From Paludibacterium sp. B53371 (lineage in GTDB: Bacteria > Pseudomonadota > Gammaproteobacteria > Burkholderiales > Chromobacteriaceae), in the NCBI RefSeq assembly GCF_018802765.1, contig NZ_CP069163.1, positions 2,552,311 through 2,616,310 of the forward strand: a DNA stretch of 64,000 nt, read 5' to 3'. The notes below the pieces were generated by a model that ran no database searches, had not been told where the DNA came from, and was given only the letters and a program-made list of their open reading frames with translations. The position numbers and the translations under genes were made by a program. Position 1 is the first letter of the stretch; each line of letters starts with the position of its first letter. Of the stretch, positions 35,010 to 44,270 are shown in pieces.

Positions 35010-36002
35010 TCAGGAAGACTCGCCGATCAGCGACAGCCCCAACAATCGGCGCTTTTCTTCCATGGCGACGGGCAAGCCACTTAGCCACAACATTTTGGCC
35101 AGTGCCGCTTCCGGGGTCAGATCGCTGCCCGGTACGGCTCCTGCACGCACCAGCGGCTGACTGGCCGCATAAGCACCCGGCTCGACTGCACCACGAACAG
35201 CCTGGGTCAGATTCAGTACCAGCGTACCGCGCGCCGTGGCTGCGGCCACACCAGCCAGTAATGCATCATCCTCCGGGGCATTGCCATTGCCGTAACTCAT
35301 CAGCAGCGCCCCATCCAGAGCAACCTCCGCCAGAGTCGAGCCAATCAGCGCGGCCCCTGCACCCGGCGTGAGGAAAAAGGCCGCCACCCGGCCATCCAGT
35401 GCCGCGTCGGACAGCGGTGCCGACTTGTCCGCGGCAAGCCAGCGCGACTTGTGCCAATGCGCGGCAATGCCGAATTCGGCCAGCGGCGGACAATTCGGAC
35501 TGTCAAAGCCATGAAAGCCCGCTGCATCCACCTTGCGCGCCCGGCAGCCGCGCAACATCACGCGGTCGAACACAATCACCACCTCATGCAGATCCGGCTG
35601 GCAGGCTGCCTCAATCGCATCGGCCAGATTGCTCCAGCCATCGCTGCGTGGCCGGATCAGCGGCAGTTGAGAGCCGGTGACCACCACCGGTCGCCCCAGC
35701 CCCTGCAGGGCAAAGGCCAGCACCGAGGCGGTATAGGCCATGGTGTCGGTACCATGCACCACGATAAAGCCATCGTACTGCTCCCGCCGCGAGGCAATGT
35801 CCGTCACCATCTGCTGCCAGTGCGCCGGGGTGATGGCCGAGGAGTCGATCAACTGCGGGTATTCGATCAGTTCCAGCTCGCAGCGTCCGTCGCGCAGACG
35901 CTCGATCAGCCGTGGCAACAGGCCGGCTTCAGGCGCCAGGCCTTCGGGGGTGTCATTCATGCCGATGGTGCCACCGGTATACAACATCAAAATGCGAGGC
36001 AT
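35010..36002 (-). CDS. ansA: type I (cytoplasmic) L-asparaginase
   Basis: The gene encodes 330 residues from the ATG at 36002; the frame is open upstream but that leader is unconserved. Both catalytic threonine motifs are present: LYTGGTIGM near the N-terminus and VVHGTDTMAYTAS. There is no signal peptide, which fits the cytosolic, low-affinity class. It hydrolyses asparagine to aspartate and ammonia. It is flanked by two genes for secreted module-sharing proteins with which it has no evident link. Confidence 0.93.
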   Translation of the reverse strand: MPRILMLYTGGTIGMNDTPEGLAPEAGLLPRLIERLRDGRCELELIEYPQLIDSSAITPAHWQQMVTDIASRREQYDGFIVVHGTDTMAYTASVLAFALQGLGRPVVVTGSQLPLIRPRSDGWSNLADAIEAACQPDLHEVVIVFDRVMLRGCRARKVDAAGFHGFDSPNCPPLAEFGIAAHWHKSRWLAADKSAPLSDAALDGRVAAFFLTPGAGAALIGSTLAEVALDGALLMSYGNGNAPEDDALLAGVAAATARGTLVLNLTQAVRGAVEPGAYAASQPLVRAGAVPGSDLTPEAALAKMLWLSGLPVAMEEKRRLLGLSLIGESS

Positions 36003-36081
36003 GCAGTCATTCTCCGGAAATAATGCAGGAATGATAACGCACCCCCACTCCCCCCGAATTGATCCGGCCCCGACAATCGAT

Positions 36082-36113
36082 AAAAAAGCCACCCGGCGCA
36101 AAGCGCGGGTGGC
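36082..36113 (-). terminator. rho-independent terminator after the 905-residue secreted protein gene
   Basis: On the - strand an 8-bp stem GCCACCCG/CGGGTGGC (36106-36113 with 36088-36095) is followed by six Ts (36082-36087), 24 bp after the stop. Confidence 0.88.
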
Positions 36114-36136
36114 GTGAGTACAACCCCAGCGTGAGA

Positions 36137-38854
36137 CTAGTTGCCGGACAGGGACAGCGATTTGATCTCGCTCATGGCTTTGCCAAAGTGGGCGACACTG
36201 TACGCCTCAACGTCAACATTGCCATTCAGTGAGTCGAGCACCACCGGGGCGGTCAGGTCTTGCTTGATCAGCATTCCCGTGTAAGAACTGCCCAGCGCGC
36301 TACCCGGCTTGGGCACCTCCGTCGGGAAGAAACTGATCTGCTCGCCGGCTTTGGCATGCTCGACCCGTACCGAGGCAATATTGCTGGTCGGGCAGCTGGC
36401 GAACTCTCCGCTCCCCAATGTCCCCTCCTGCAAGCCACCGGTGATCGGCACCACACAGGCAGGGACAGACGATGCGGAAGCGGCGCCATTGCCGGTATAA
36501 AGCTTCAATACCGGCGTCGCAGACGACTGCGGCACATCACACTGCGGACGCCCGACGTTGACACGTGCCGGGGCATTACGCTGCGCGAAACCTGAGGGTG
36601 CCGTGCCATTGTCAAATGACTGCGACGTGCCATCACAATCGATGGGCCCGTTGCCGCCGCCGATCTGCAGATCTCGCGAGGAAGCGTTGGCCAGCTCTTC
36701 TTGCGTGATCGTCTGATGATTGTAGATTTCGATCGAGTCCACCCCATCCATCACATGATCGCCCACATGGGTGATCTTGATGTCGTCATCTTCGTAATCA
36801 TTGTCCAGATCGGTCAGCTGGCGTTGACTGCGCAACGGCGTCTTGAAATACACCTCGGTGTAATCATGGCTCTTGTCCTGGTTCGGGTAGTCGTACAGCA
36901 CCAGGGTGTCCCCCGCCTCGGCAGCGCGTACCGTCACCGTCCTGGCTGCGTTGTTGCGACAAATATTGGCAGTATCCGTCTGGAAATCACTGGCGAAGTA
37001 ACGCTGGTGCATCCAGAAGTTACAGTCCGAACCCGCTCCGTCCAGCGAGACATCGCGTGTGATGCCGGGGATAGCGTCATACACCAGGCCATCAGCCGTG
37101 ATAGGAAATGAATTAGACAGAGAGCCGATAAACGACCAATGTACTCCCTCGGGCAAGGTCGTCAGCACAGACTGACCACTGCCAAACGCCCCGATTTCCG
37201 GCACACCAACCAAAGAAGCGTTTGCCTGAGCGCTCAGCTGCACCCCATTGGTGTAATGATAACTCTGAGGGGTGCCATTATATGAGAAGCCACTCAAGAA
37301 CCGGACGGAAGCACCTTGCGGCATTCGCCGGAGCACGGCGGCCTCTACATCTGCACTACATATCGCGCCACTCCCCATTGCCTGGGCATGTTGAGCGTTG
37401 TTTAGCGAGTTGAAATTGCAGGACAGACTGGCCTGCCCGCCAACACCACCAAAGGTGTACTTATCAAAGCGCCATGCCGTCTGGTGATACAGATTGAAAT
37501 CGTACTGCACCAGATCATCGCGCAGTGGGAAGCTGCCATTAATCGCGGAAATCTTGCCATCCAGTCCGTTTTTGTAGTGCAGCTGGACCTTCACATACTC
37601 GTTCTCAAAAGACTGTTCGAAGGTATTCAACGGCATCGGGAACGGCAGATCCTGCTTGAAATGGATCACGGTGTAATCGTCCGAGGTCGAATAAGACGGA
37701 CTGTCAAACACCTTGATCTCGCTGCCGGCCACCGCATTCCACACAAAGCCGGAACGGATCGCGTCGTTTTTACACGGCGCGGCCGAGTCCTTGATGTCGA
37801 ATGCGGTGTTCAGCCCGGGCACGTCCGAAATAGAGCACAGACCGACCCCGCCCTGATTATTGCCGGAGTAGAAATCTACATGGTAAGGCAGCGTATTCGG
37901 CCCACTGGTCAATAAGTAGTCTCCGACCTTTTCCAGGCTGTAAGTGCCGCCAGTGGCTTGCACCTGCAGGGCAGATACGGTCATGAAGGCCCGATCGGGA
38001 TCCACCTGAACCATCAGGCCGGTACCGGCCACGACCGAGCCGATCTGGAACTTGCTGATGCCTTCCCACAGCGAGCCATCCGCATCGCGGCTGATCTGGC
38101 CCACCTCGTTTTCATCATTCGCGGCAAACACAGCGGAGACCTGGTACTGGCGCAGCATATTGACCAATGACGTCATGCCGGGACCATCGGTCGAATCGTT
38201 CATCATCACCACAATGATCTGGCCAGCCTGTCGGGCGATATTCAGGTCAGTTTGCAACCCGCTCAGAAAGGTCTGCTGCTGGCTACTGCTCAACAGCTTG
38301 ATATCCACCATCTGTACCACATGCACCTTGCCGATATTGACGCTGTAAGCGTTATCCGTCGGATTATGGGAATACACATAAATCAGATTGGCATTGTCCG
38401 GGGCCGCTGCCTTGTGACTCACCTGACTGTTCACCCAGTTACTGATCGTCGCCCCCCCTGCCAGGTCACGCGGCCCCAGGCCAAAGAACACATTGGGCAA
38501 GAACACCTTGACCCCTTGCGTCCAGGCGGAGGAAACGAAGTTCAGCTCGCTTTGCGTACCATGTGCCGTCTGGGAGCCATTGACCCACAGCGAGGTCAGA
38601 TTCGTCCCCGGATAGTCATCGGGGATGTGATTCACCGCATGGGTAAAGCTGTCTACCATATAGTTGGCATCGCTTTTGCATACGTTGTCGCTGCTACTGT
38701 TGCTGGTGCCACAATCTCCGCCCGTGGTCCGGGCATATTGGGTATCGCCGGTAATGACGAAAGCGAAAGGCGACTGCGCCATGACGCAGGGGCTGACAAA
38801 CAGCGCAGCCAGCGCACAGCGCATCAGACTGTGCTTGAAACCTGGTTTGCTCAT
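36137..38854 (-). CDS. large secreted protein: degenerate metallophosphoesterase domain plus repeated beta-rich modules
   Basis: The gene encodes 905 residues with a signal peptide (MSKPGFKHSLMRCALAALFVSPCVMAQ). Residues about 30-255 follow the calcineurin-like phosphoesterase plan: VITGDTQY (D37) is kept, but the GD motif reads VNGS (91-94), GNHD reads GPRD (127-130), and the histidine regions read MMND (217-220) and AANDENE. Most metal ligands are thus lost. Three related modules follow (about 326-440, 590-712, 760-905), each with a pattern like LYDSP...DDYT...FK and ending in DGKISAI or DGVDSIEI. These resemble beta-gamma-crystallin-type repeats only loosely. Role unknown; a binding or adhesive extracellular function is a guess. 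Confidence 0.65.
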   Translation of the reverse strand: MSKPGFKHSLMRCALAALFVSPCVMAQSPFAFVITGDTQYARTTGGDCGTSNSSSDNVCKSDANYMVDSFTHAVNHIPDDYPGTNLTSLWVNGSQTAHGTQSELNFVSSAWTQGVKVFLPNVFFGLGPRDLAGGATISNWVNSQVSHKAAAPDNANLIYVYSHNPTDNAYSVNIGKVHVVQMVDIKLLSSSQQQTFLSGLQTDLNIARQAGQIIVVMMNDSTDGPGMTSLVNMLRQYQVSAVFAANDENEVGQISRDADGSLWEGISKFQIGSVVAGTGLMVQVDPDRAFMTVSALQVQATGGTYSLEKVGDYLLTSGPNTLPYHVDFYSGNNQGGVGLCSISDVPGLNTAFDIKDSAAPCKNDAIRSGFVWNAVAGSEIKVFDSPSYSTSDDYTVIHFKQDLPFPMPLNTFEQSFENEYVKVQLHYKNGLDGKISAINGSFPLRDDLVQYDFNLYHQTAWRFDKYTFGGVGGQASLSCNFNSLNNAQHAQAMGSGAICSADVEAAVLRRMPQGASVRFLSGFSYNGTPQSYHYTNGVQLSAQANASLVGVPEIGAFGSGQSVLTTLPEGVHWSFIGSLSNSFPITADGLVYDAIPGITRDVSLDGAGSDCNFWMHQRYFASDFQTDTANICRNNAARTVTVRAAEAGDTLVLYDYPNQDKSHDYTEVYFKTPLRSQRQLTDLDNDYEDDDIKITHVGDHVMDGVDSIEIYNHQTITQEELANASSRDLQIGGGNGPIDCDGTSQSFDNGTAPSGFAQRNAPARVNVGRPQCDVPQSSATPVLKLYTGNGAASASSVPACVVPITGGLQEGTLGSGEFASCPTSNIASVRVEHAKAGEQISFFPTEVPKPGSALGSSYTGMLIKQDLTAPVVLDSLNGNVDVEAYSVAHFGKAMSEIKSLSLSGN

Positions 38855-39198
38855 GATGACCTCTAATCAAAGGAGCGTTACAAATCGGACGAATGGGGCC
38901 TCATGCTGAGAAACTGCCTTCAGCAAAGGGCTGACTCAGTTTGAGAAAGGCCGACATACGACAGAGCAGGAACAATCCCAATCAGTGCGCCAGTGCAGGT
39001 TATTTGCGTTTGAGACAGCATGATTCAGGAATGAAGCGCTTGTTTTCAGGATTTCATGTGAGCGCCAGCACAGACGGAACCAGCTGCATCGCGGATCATG
39101 CATGGCCGTTGGATGCAATCGGCAGCAGTGGCATAATTGGTGGATATAATCTAAATACTCTTGATATTGCCATTCGGGTGACCGGGCAAGGAGACCAC
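38855..39198. other. 344-bp divergent intergenic region
   Basis: This lies between the secreted-protein gene (leftward) and the TPR-methyltransferase gene (rightward). A TATAAT at 39145-39150 is a fair -10 for the latter, without a clear -35. No gene was recognised. Confidence 0.45.
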
Positions 39199-40497
39199 AT
39201 GCAACAATCAAAGCCACAGGCGGATACTGAGCTGGCTCAGGCCAGAAAAGCCCTTGAGCAGGGTCAGATACCTCAAGCGGAAGCCATCTGCCTGCAGTTG
39301 CTGGCCGAGCACCCGGAATATGCCCCTGCCCTGCATCTGGGCAGTCTGCTGCTGTTCCGCCAGGGCAAGGTACTGGGTGCCATTGAGCGCATGATGCACG
39401 CCATTGAACTGGACCCGACTCGTGCCGACTGGCTCAACGATCTGGGCAATCTGCTGGCTGCGCATGGTCAACCGGATCAGGCTGTCCGCTTCTTCCAGCA
39501 TGCGCTGCTGATTGACCCGGAGAATGCCCGCATCTGGAACAATCTGGGCTCAATGCGCGAGAAGCTGGGTGAAAGCGAACTGGCCGGAGAGGCTTATGCC
39601 CAGGCGGTCAGCCTGGACGACTCCCTGGTCGAGGCCTGGGCCAATTACGCCAATTGGCTGACGGCCCAGGGCCGTGAGCAGGATGCGGCAGAGTGTGTGC
39701 TGCGCGCCTTCGTGGCGGCCCCGGCAGAAGGACAGCCACTGGTCATGCGCGGCATGGCGCTGGCACGGCTTGGCCGGCAGCAGGAAGCTGCCGCCTGCTA
39801 CCAGCAACACCTGGCCCTGCACCCGCAGGATCCGACCGCCTTGCACCTTTACCAGGCCTGCCTGCGAGAAAGCGTACCGGCCAGAGCCTCCAATGCCTAT
39901 ATCGAAGCCAAGTACGATGACTATGCCGACACCTACGACAGCCATCAGGCTTCGCTCGGTTATCGTGGCGCACAGATTGTGGCTCAGGCCGTGGCCACCG
40001 CTTGCGGTCAAGGCCTGCGCGCACTCGATGCCGGCTGCGGCAGCGGCCTGGTCGGCAAACTGATCAAACCGCAGTGCGTCAGCCTGACCGGCGTTGATTT
40101 GTCCGACAAAATGCTGACCCTGGCCCGCGAGGGCGGAGATTACCATCAGGTGGTGCAGGCCGAGATCATCGACTGGCTGGCCTCGCACTCTGCCCAGTAC
40201 GACCTGATCACCGCCGCCGACCTGCTGATCTACTTCGGTGACCTGACCGGTTTCCTGCAGCAGGCACACCATGCGCTGCGTCCGGGCGGCCGACTGGTCC
40301 TGACCCTGGAGGCCCTGCAAGACAGCACTCAGGACTTCGAGATCCAGCCCAATGGGCGTTTCCGCCATGCCGAAGCTTATGCAGACAACCTGCTGGCGCG
40401 GATGGGCTTCGACCAGATCGACATCATCCCGGAAACCCTGCGTATGGAAGGTGGCACGGAGCTGGCCTGCTGGCTGGTCAGTGCCCGTCGCCCCTAA
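39199..40497 (+). CDS. TPR-repeat SAM-dependent methyltransferase
   Basis: The gene encodes 432 residues from the ATG at 39199, preceded by AAGGAGA; an ATG at 38941 would add an implausible leader. Residues about 5-225 are tetratricopeptide repeats (for example LIDPENARIWNNLGSMREKLGESELAGEAYAQAVSLD). The rest is a class I methyltransferase with motif I ALDAGCGSGLVGKLI and a TAADLLIYFGDL segment. The substrate, perhaps a protein bound by the TPR part, is unknown. A REP-like hairpin follows. Confidence 0.85.
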   Translation: MQQSKPQADTELAQARKALEQGQIPQAEAICLQLLAEHPEYAPALHLGSLLLFRQGKVLGAIERMMHAIELDPTRADWLNDLGNLLAAHGQPDQAVRFFQHALLIDPENARIWNNLGSMREKLGESELAGEAYAQAVSLDDSLVEAWANYANWLTAQGREQDAAECVLRAFVAAPAEGQPLVMRGMALARLGRQQEAAACYQQHLALHPQDPTALHLYQACLRESVPARASNAYIEAKYDDYADTYDSHQASLGYRGAQIVAQAVATACGQGLRALDAGCGSGLVGKLIKPQCVSLTGVDLSDKMLTLAREGGDYHQVVQAEIIDWLASHSAQYDLITAADLLIYFGDLTGFLQQAHHALRPGGRLVLTLEALQDSTQDFEIQPNGRFRHAEAYADNLLARMGFDQIDIIPETLRMEGGTELACWLVSARRP

Positions 40498-40514
40498 ATC
40501 CCGCGACAGCCAAC

Positions 40515-40570
40515 CCGGGGTCAGGTCTTTCATTTTGCATTCGGTTGCAACATGAAAGACCTGACCCCGG
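40515..40570. repeat. REP-like hairpin element, copy 2
   Basis: Outer arms of 19 bp (40515-40533 with 40552-40570) pair perfectly and an inner TTGCA/TGCAA extends the stem. The arm starts CCGGGGTCAGGTCTTTCAT, sharing the core of copies 1 and 3. It lies between the convergent methyltransferase and alaX genes. Confidence 0.85.
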
Positions 40571-40580
40571 TTTTGCTGTA

Positions 40581-41219
40581 TCAGAGCAGATAAATTTCGA
40601 TTCTTTCTTTGCCCTGCCCGATATTCTTGCGCTTGAGTCGCACCGCGCCGACCTCGCTGCTTCTTGCCAGATGGGTCCCGCCGCAGGGCACACGGGCGAA
40701 GCCCTCGATTTGCCAGTAGCGCCGCTGTGCCGCCTCATCGCTGAACGCACTGGTAATGGGCAAATCTGCCGCGACCAGCTGCGTCAGTTGCTGCTGCAGG
40801 GCCGGCAGATGGGGGGTAATGGGTTCGGCCATGACGAAGTCGATGCGCGCTTTGTCGGCGGCGATATGGGCACCAATCTTTTCCGTGGCGGGAAAACGGC
40901 GATACACCAGCTCCAGCATCAATTCGGCAGCAAAATGCAGGCGCATCAACGCCCAGCGCCGTGGCCAGTCGATCTGCATGGTCACGCGTTGTCCCTCTTG
41001 CAGGCCATCGGTACTGGCCAGGGTATAGATAATGTCCATGCCCTGCTTGCGAGCCTGCAGCACGGCCTGCCCGGCCAGCGTGCCGTGGTCACTCTCCTGC
41101 CCGCCGCTCTCGGCGTAAAAGATGGTCTGTGCCACCTGCACCTCATGGCCGTTCACTGCGGTCAGCGTGGTCTGTAGCTCGGTTTGCCGCGGGTCAACCC
41201 AGAATTGCTTGAACGTCAT
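40581..41219 (-). CDS. alaX: alanyl-tRNA editing protein (AlaX type)
   Basis: The gene encodes 212 residues from the ATG at 41219, of the AlaX family that hydrolyses Ser- or Gly-mischarged tRNA-Ala in trans. The C-terminal half of the zinc site is intact in VPCGGTHLARSSEVG (C and H). The first half, usually HxxxH, reads LHFAAE, so one histidine is replaced by glutamate. Length is close to the short AlaX class. It converges with the methyltransferase gene and is divergent from a chemoreceptor gene. Confidence 0.85.
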   Translation of the reverse strand: MTFKQFWVDPRQTELQTTLTAVNGHEVQVAQTIFYAESGGQESDHGTLAGQAVLQARKQGMDIIYTLASTDGLQEGQRVTMQIDWPRRWALMRLHFAAELMLELVYRRFPATEKIGAHIAADKARIDFVMAEPITPHLPALQQQLTQLVAADLPITSAFSDEAAQRRYWQIEGFARVPCGGTHLARSSEVGAVRLKRKNIGQGKERIEIYLL

Positions 41220-41362
41220 GCCAGCCCCTTCAAAAAAATAGATCTCTTTAAAGCCCCGCTGATTGATATGTCGCAAGCGCTGTATTGCCCGCTCCCTTTG
41301 ACAATAGCCCCCTTGATCCGGCGCACCGCCGGCGTAACCCGCAAAGGAAGAGTGGATAAAAC

Positions 41363-43003
41363 ATGCAATCAGGTCTATCAGTCAGACAGAAAATACTGAG
41401 TGGTTTCGGCATCATCATCCTGATGATGGCCGTTGTCGTCGGCATGGCGCTGTTGAAAATCAATGATTTGCAGCAGCAAATCACCCGCGTGACCGATCAA
41501 GCTTACCCGAAAGTCATGCTGGCCAATCAGTTAGGCAACCGTACACTGGATAATGGACTGGCGCTGCGCAGTGCCCTGCTGGCGCAGGACAGTGCCGAGC
41601 GTCAGCAATGGCTGGCCCGCAGCAGCGATGACCGGCAGCAGATCGGGCAGCTCATGACACAAATGGCGCCGCTGGCGAGCGATGAGCGCGAACAAACCCT
41701 GCTGGTAGCAGCCCGTCAGGCCAGAGAAGCCACCGAGCAAAGCAGCCTGCAGGTGCAAAAACTGGTACAGACGCAGCACGATATCGCCTCGCAACAGGCC
41801 ACCCGCCTGTATCTGGACCAAACCTTCATTCCGGCCAACAGTGCGCTGTTGAAGGTGATGGAGCAATGGGCCCAGCACGAGGCCGACAATATGGCGCAGG
41901 CCAAGACCGATGCCGAATCGGCAGCCACCCGCGCCTATGTGGAGCTGTCGATCTGGCTGGCCATTTCACTGGCCCTGGCCCTGGTCATGGCCTATGCCCT
42001 GTCTGGGCGACTGGTGCAACCGCTGCGCGCTGCCATGAACCTGATCAACACCATCGAGGCGGGCGATCTGACCGGGCACGAGGCCCCGCAGGCACCGAGC
42101 CGCGACGAGGCCATCGAATTGCGCCGCCACCTCGCGTTAATGCGCGAACGACTGCATGAACTGATCTCGCACATCCAGCGCAGTGCCCACGAGGTTTCCG
42201 ACAGTGCGCACGAGTTGTCGGGCATGGCGCAATATGTGTCCAGCAGCACACAACAGCAGGCCGCGGCGACCAGCTCTGCCGCCGCCACCATCGAGCAGCT
42301 GACGGTGAGCATCAATCATGTGGCCGACAGTGCCGGCGAAGTCGCGCAAAGAGCGGTCAACGCAGGTGCCCTGGCCCATCAGGGCGGTGGTGAGGCAGCA
42401 CAATCGGCGCAGCAGATCAGCGTGGTGGCCGAAGAGGTATCGACCACCAGCAATCAGATGAATGCATTGTCGCAGCAGGTGCGCGATATCGATTCGATCG
42501 TGACGGTCATCAAGGAAGTGGCCGACCAGACTAATTTGCTGGCGCTCAATGCCGCCATTGAAGCAGCACGCGCCGGTGAGGCGGGTCGTGGCTTTGCGGT
42601 GGTGGCAGACGAGGTCCGCAAGCTGGCCGAGCGCACGGGCAGCTCCGCGCAGGAAATCACCCAGATGATCGACAGCATCCAGCAGGGGGTGCAGGAGGCG
42701 GTGACGCAGATGAACGGCAATCTGCATGATGTGCGTCAGGTGAGCGAGCGCGCCGAGCTGGCCGCGCAGACCATGCATCAGATCGAGACGCACAGCCAGG
42801 AAGTCAACGTGGCCATCGGCGCCATCAATGAGGCGCTGGGCGAACAGCGCGAAGCCAGTTCGGATCTGGCGCAAAGGATGGAGCAGATGACACAGATGTC
42901 GGATGGCAACAGTGCCACGGTGGAAGAATTGGCCACCACCTCGAATCAGTTGTCGGCGCTGTCGAAAGACTTGTCCGAGCTGACGGCACGTTTCCGTCTC
43001 TGA
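41363..43003 (+). CDS. methyl-accepting chemotaxis protein
   Basis: The gene encodes 546 residues. An N-terminal helix (about 13-35), a helical periplasmic four-helix-bundle-type sensor (about 36-190), a second helix and HAMP domain (about 195-265) lead to the signalling domain, whose hairpin tip is [22 protein letters not shown]. It signals through CheA/CheW to the flagellar motor. The ligand is unknown. No pentapeptide tether for CheR is seen at the C-terminus. Confidence 0.93.
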   Translation: MQSGLSVRQKILSGFGIIILMMAVVVGMALLKINDLQQQITRVTDQAYPKVMLANQLGNRTLDNGLALRSALLAQDSAERQQWLARSSDDRQQIGQLMTQMAPLASDEREQTLLVAARQAREATEQSSLQVQKLVQTQHDIASQQATRLYLDQTFIPANSALLKVMEQWAQHEADNMAQAKTDAESAATRAYVELSIWLAISLALALVMAYALSGRLVQPLRAAMNLINTIEAGDLTGHEAPQAPSRDEAIELRRHLALMRERLHELISHIQRSAHEVSDSAHELSGMAQYVSSSTQQQAAATSSAAATIEQLTVSINHVADSAGEVAQRAVNAGALAHQGGGEAAQSAQQISVVAEEVSTTSNQMNALSQQVRDIDSIVTVIKEVADQTNLLALNAAIEAARAGEAGRGFAVVADEVRKLAERTGSSAQEITQMIDSIQQGVQEAVTQMNGNLHDVRQVSERAELAAQTMHQIETHSQEVNVAIGAINEALGEQREASSDLAQRMEQMTQMSDGNSATVEELATTSNQLSALSKDLSELTARFRL

Positions 43004-43025
43004 GCGGTCCGTAAACGGGGTCAGC

Positions 43026-43084
43026 AGAAGGGGTCAGGTCTTTCGTTTTGCGTGAAATGCAAAATGAAAGACCTGACCCCTTCT
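43026..43084. repeat. REP-like hairpin element, copy 3
   Basis: Arms of 26 bp (43026-43051 with 43059-43084, one G-T mismatch) around a 7-base loop. The arm contains AAGGGGTCAGGTCTTTCG. An extra GGGGTCAG at 43017-43024 just before it looks like a partial duplicate. It lies between the convergent chemoreceptor and UspA genes. Confidence 0.85.
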
Positions 43085-43107
43085 TATACTTCTGCTACGT
43101 CTGTCAT

Positions 43108-43554
43108 TCAGTCGCTGCGTACCAGCAGCACCGGCAGGTCCGCCTGGCGCAGCACCCCTTCGGCCACACTGCCCAACAGCAGATGCATGATGCCGCTGCG
43201 GCCATGGGTCCCCATGATGATGACATCGGCCGCCGTGTCCCGGGCAGCATCAAGCAACACCTGGGCAATCGGCTTGCCCCGGTTGTGCACCAGCTGCAGT
43301 TCAGCGGTCACGCCGGCAGCCCTGGCTTTGGCCAGCCCGGTCTGCAGCAGATCCTGTGCGGCATCGACCAGCGGTTTATCCAGATCGCCATTGTCCAGCA
43401 ACTCCGGCGCCCCGCGGCCGAAGGTCGGCGCATCGACACTATGCGCGATGATCAGCGTGGCCTTGAGCGACTTGCCCAACCGGATGGCCTCATCCAGCGC
43501 CAGGTCGGAAGGGGTACTGTTATCAATCGGAACAAACAAGCGCTGGTACAGCAT
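43108..43554 (-). CDS. universal stress protein UspA family
   Basis: The gene encodes 148 residues from the ATG at 43554, preceded by AAGGAG. The ATP-binding signature GTHGRSGIMHLLLGSVAEGV is complete, so this is the nucleotide-binding UspFG-like class. A leading FVPIDNSTPSDLALDEAI matches the family. The specific stress is unknown. Confidence 0.93.
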   Translation of the reverse strand: MLYQRLFVPIDNSTPSDLALDEAIRLGKSLKATLIIAHSVDAPTFGRGAPELLDNGDLDKPLVDAAQDLLQTGLAKARAAGVTAELQLVHNRGKPIAQVLLDAARDTAADVIIMGTHGRSGIMHLLLGSVAEGVLRQADLPVLLVRSD

Positions 43555-43672
43555 GACAGGCTCCTTGCAATGCATCGTCGATACAGCCACTGTAGCGACC
43601 GGATGACCGGCAGGGATTGATCATGCGCAAGCCTGATGCCAAATGATTAGCCGGGCATGGGCGCGAGGGCGC

Positions 43673-44149
43673 TCAGGCCACGAATCGATCGCCCACCCTG
43701 GCCGTGCGCATGAAGGCCATCAGGCCGGCAACCGCCGGCTCGCCCTCGGCCGGCGACCAGGCCGCCATATCCGCCGGAGACGGCGGCACATAGGGGCCAT
43801 GCTTGACTTCAAAGATCACACTGCCGGGAGCCAGCGACACGACAGAGTGCCAGACTCCGGCGTCCTGCTCGCACAAGGTCAGGCCATCTGCCCCCAGACG
43901 ATGGCGTGCCAGCACGACACCCTGGTCATCAAATTGCAGCAGGTCAAAACAGCCGCTCAAGGGCATCAACAGTTCAAAACTGTGTGGATGACGATGCGGG
44001 CGCACATAGGTATCCGGCTCCATGGCAATGGCCAGACGCTGGATCGGATCACTCAGTTCGGGGTGAAAATTCTGATGGGCGCGTTGACGCGGCGCCACCG
44101 CCGCCTTGGCTGTCAGCGCAGCCAGATCGGCGTGATTCAGGCTCTTCAT
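43673..44149 (-). CDS. WbuC-type cupin-fold metalloprotein
   Basis: The gene encodes 158 residues. A cupin core with metal ligands in RPHRHPHSFELLMPLSG and a later GVWHSVVSLAPGSVIFEVKHGPY matches the WbuC family, which often lies near polysaccharide or LPS genes. Fittingly it is divergent from the arn lipid A-modification operon across a 121-bp gap. Its reaction is not known. Confidence 0.82.
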   Translation of the reverse strand: MKSLNHADLAALTAKAAVAPRQRAHQNFHPELSDPIQRLAIAMEPDTYVRPHRHPHSFELLMPLSGCFDLLQFDDQGVVLARHRLGADGLTLCEQDAGVWHSVVSLAPGSVIFEVKHGPYVPPSPADMAAWSPAEGEPAVAGLMAFMRTARVGDRFVA

Positions 44150-44177
44150 GCAGGACCTCGGTAAGGGGATTGGATGT

Positions 44178-44206
44178 TTGTACTTTCAAGTCAGCATGGT
44201 TATTAT
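44178..44206 (+). promoter_or_regulatory. sigma-70 promoter of the arn operon
   Basis: TTGTAC (44178-44183) and TATTAT (44201-44206) are 17 bp apart. A start near 44213 leaves a leader of about 58 bases to the arnT ATG at 44271 and rules out in-frame starts upstream of it. No clear PmrA box was recognised. Confidence 0.55.
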
Positions 44207-44270
44207 GTCAGACTTTGGCGATTCACCCGTCGCTTTGTCCACCCGAGCCCGCCGCGTCCACCGCCGACCC

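Noticed and set aside
41298-41303. TTGACA before the chemoreceptor gene, or a sigma-28 promoter
   Set aside because: No matching -10 at 16-18 bp and no TAAA-N15-GCCGATAA pattern was found.
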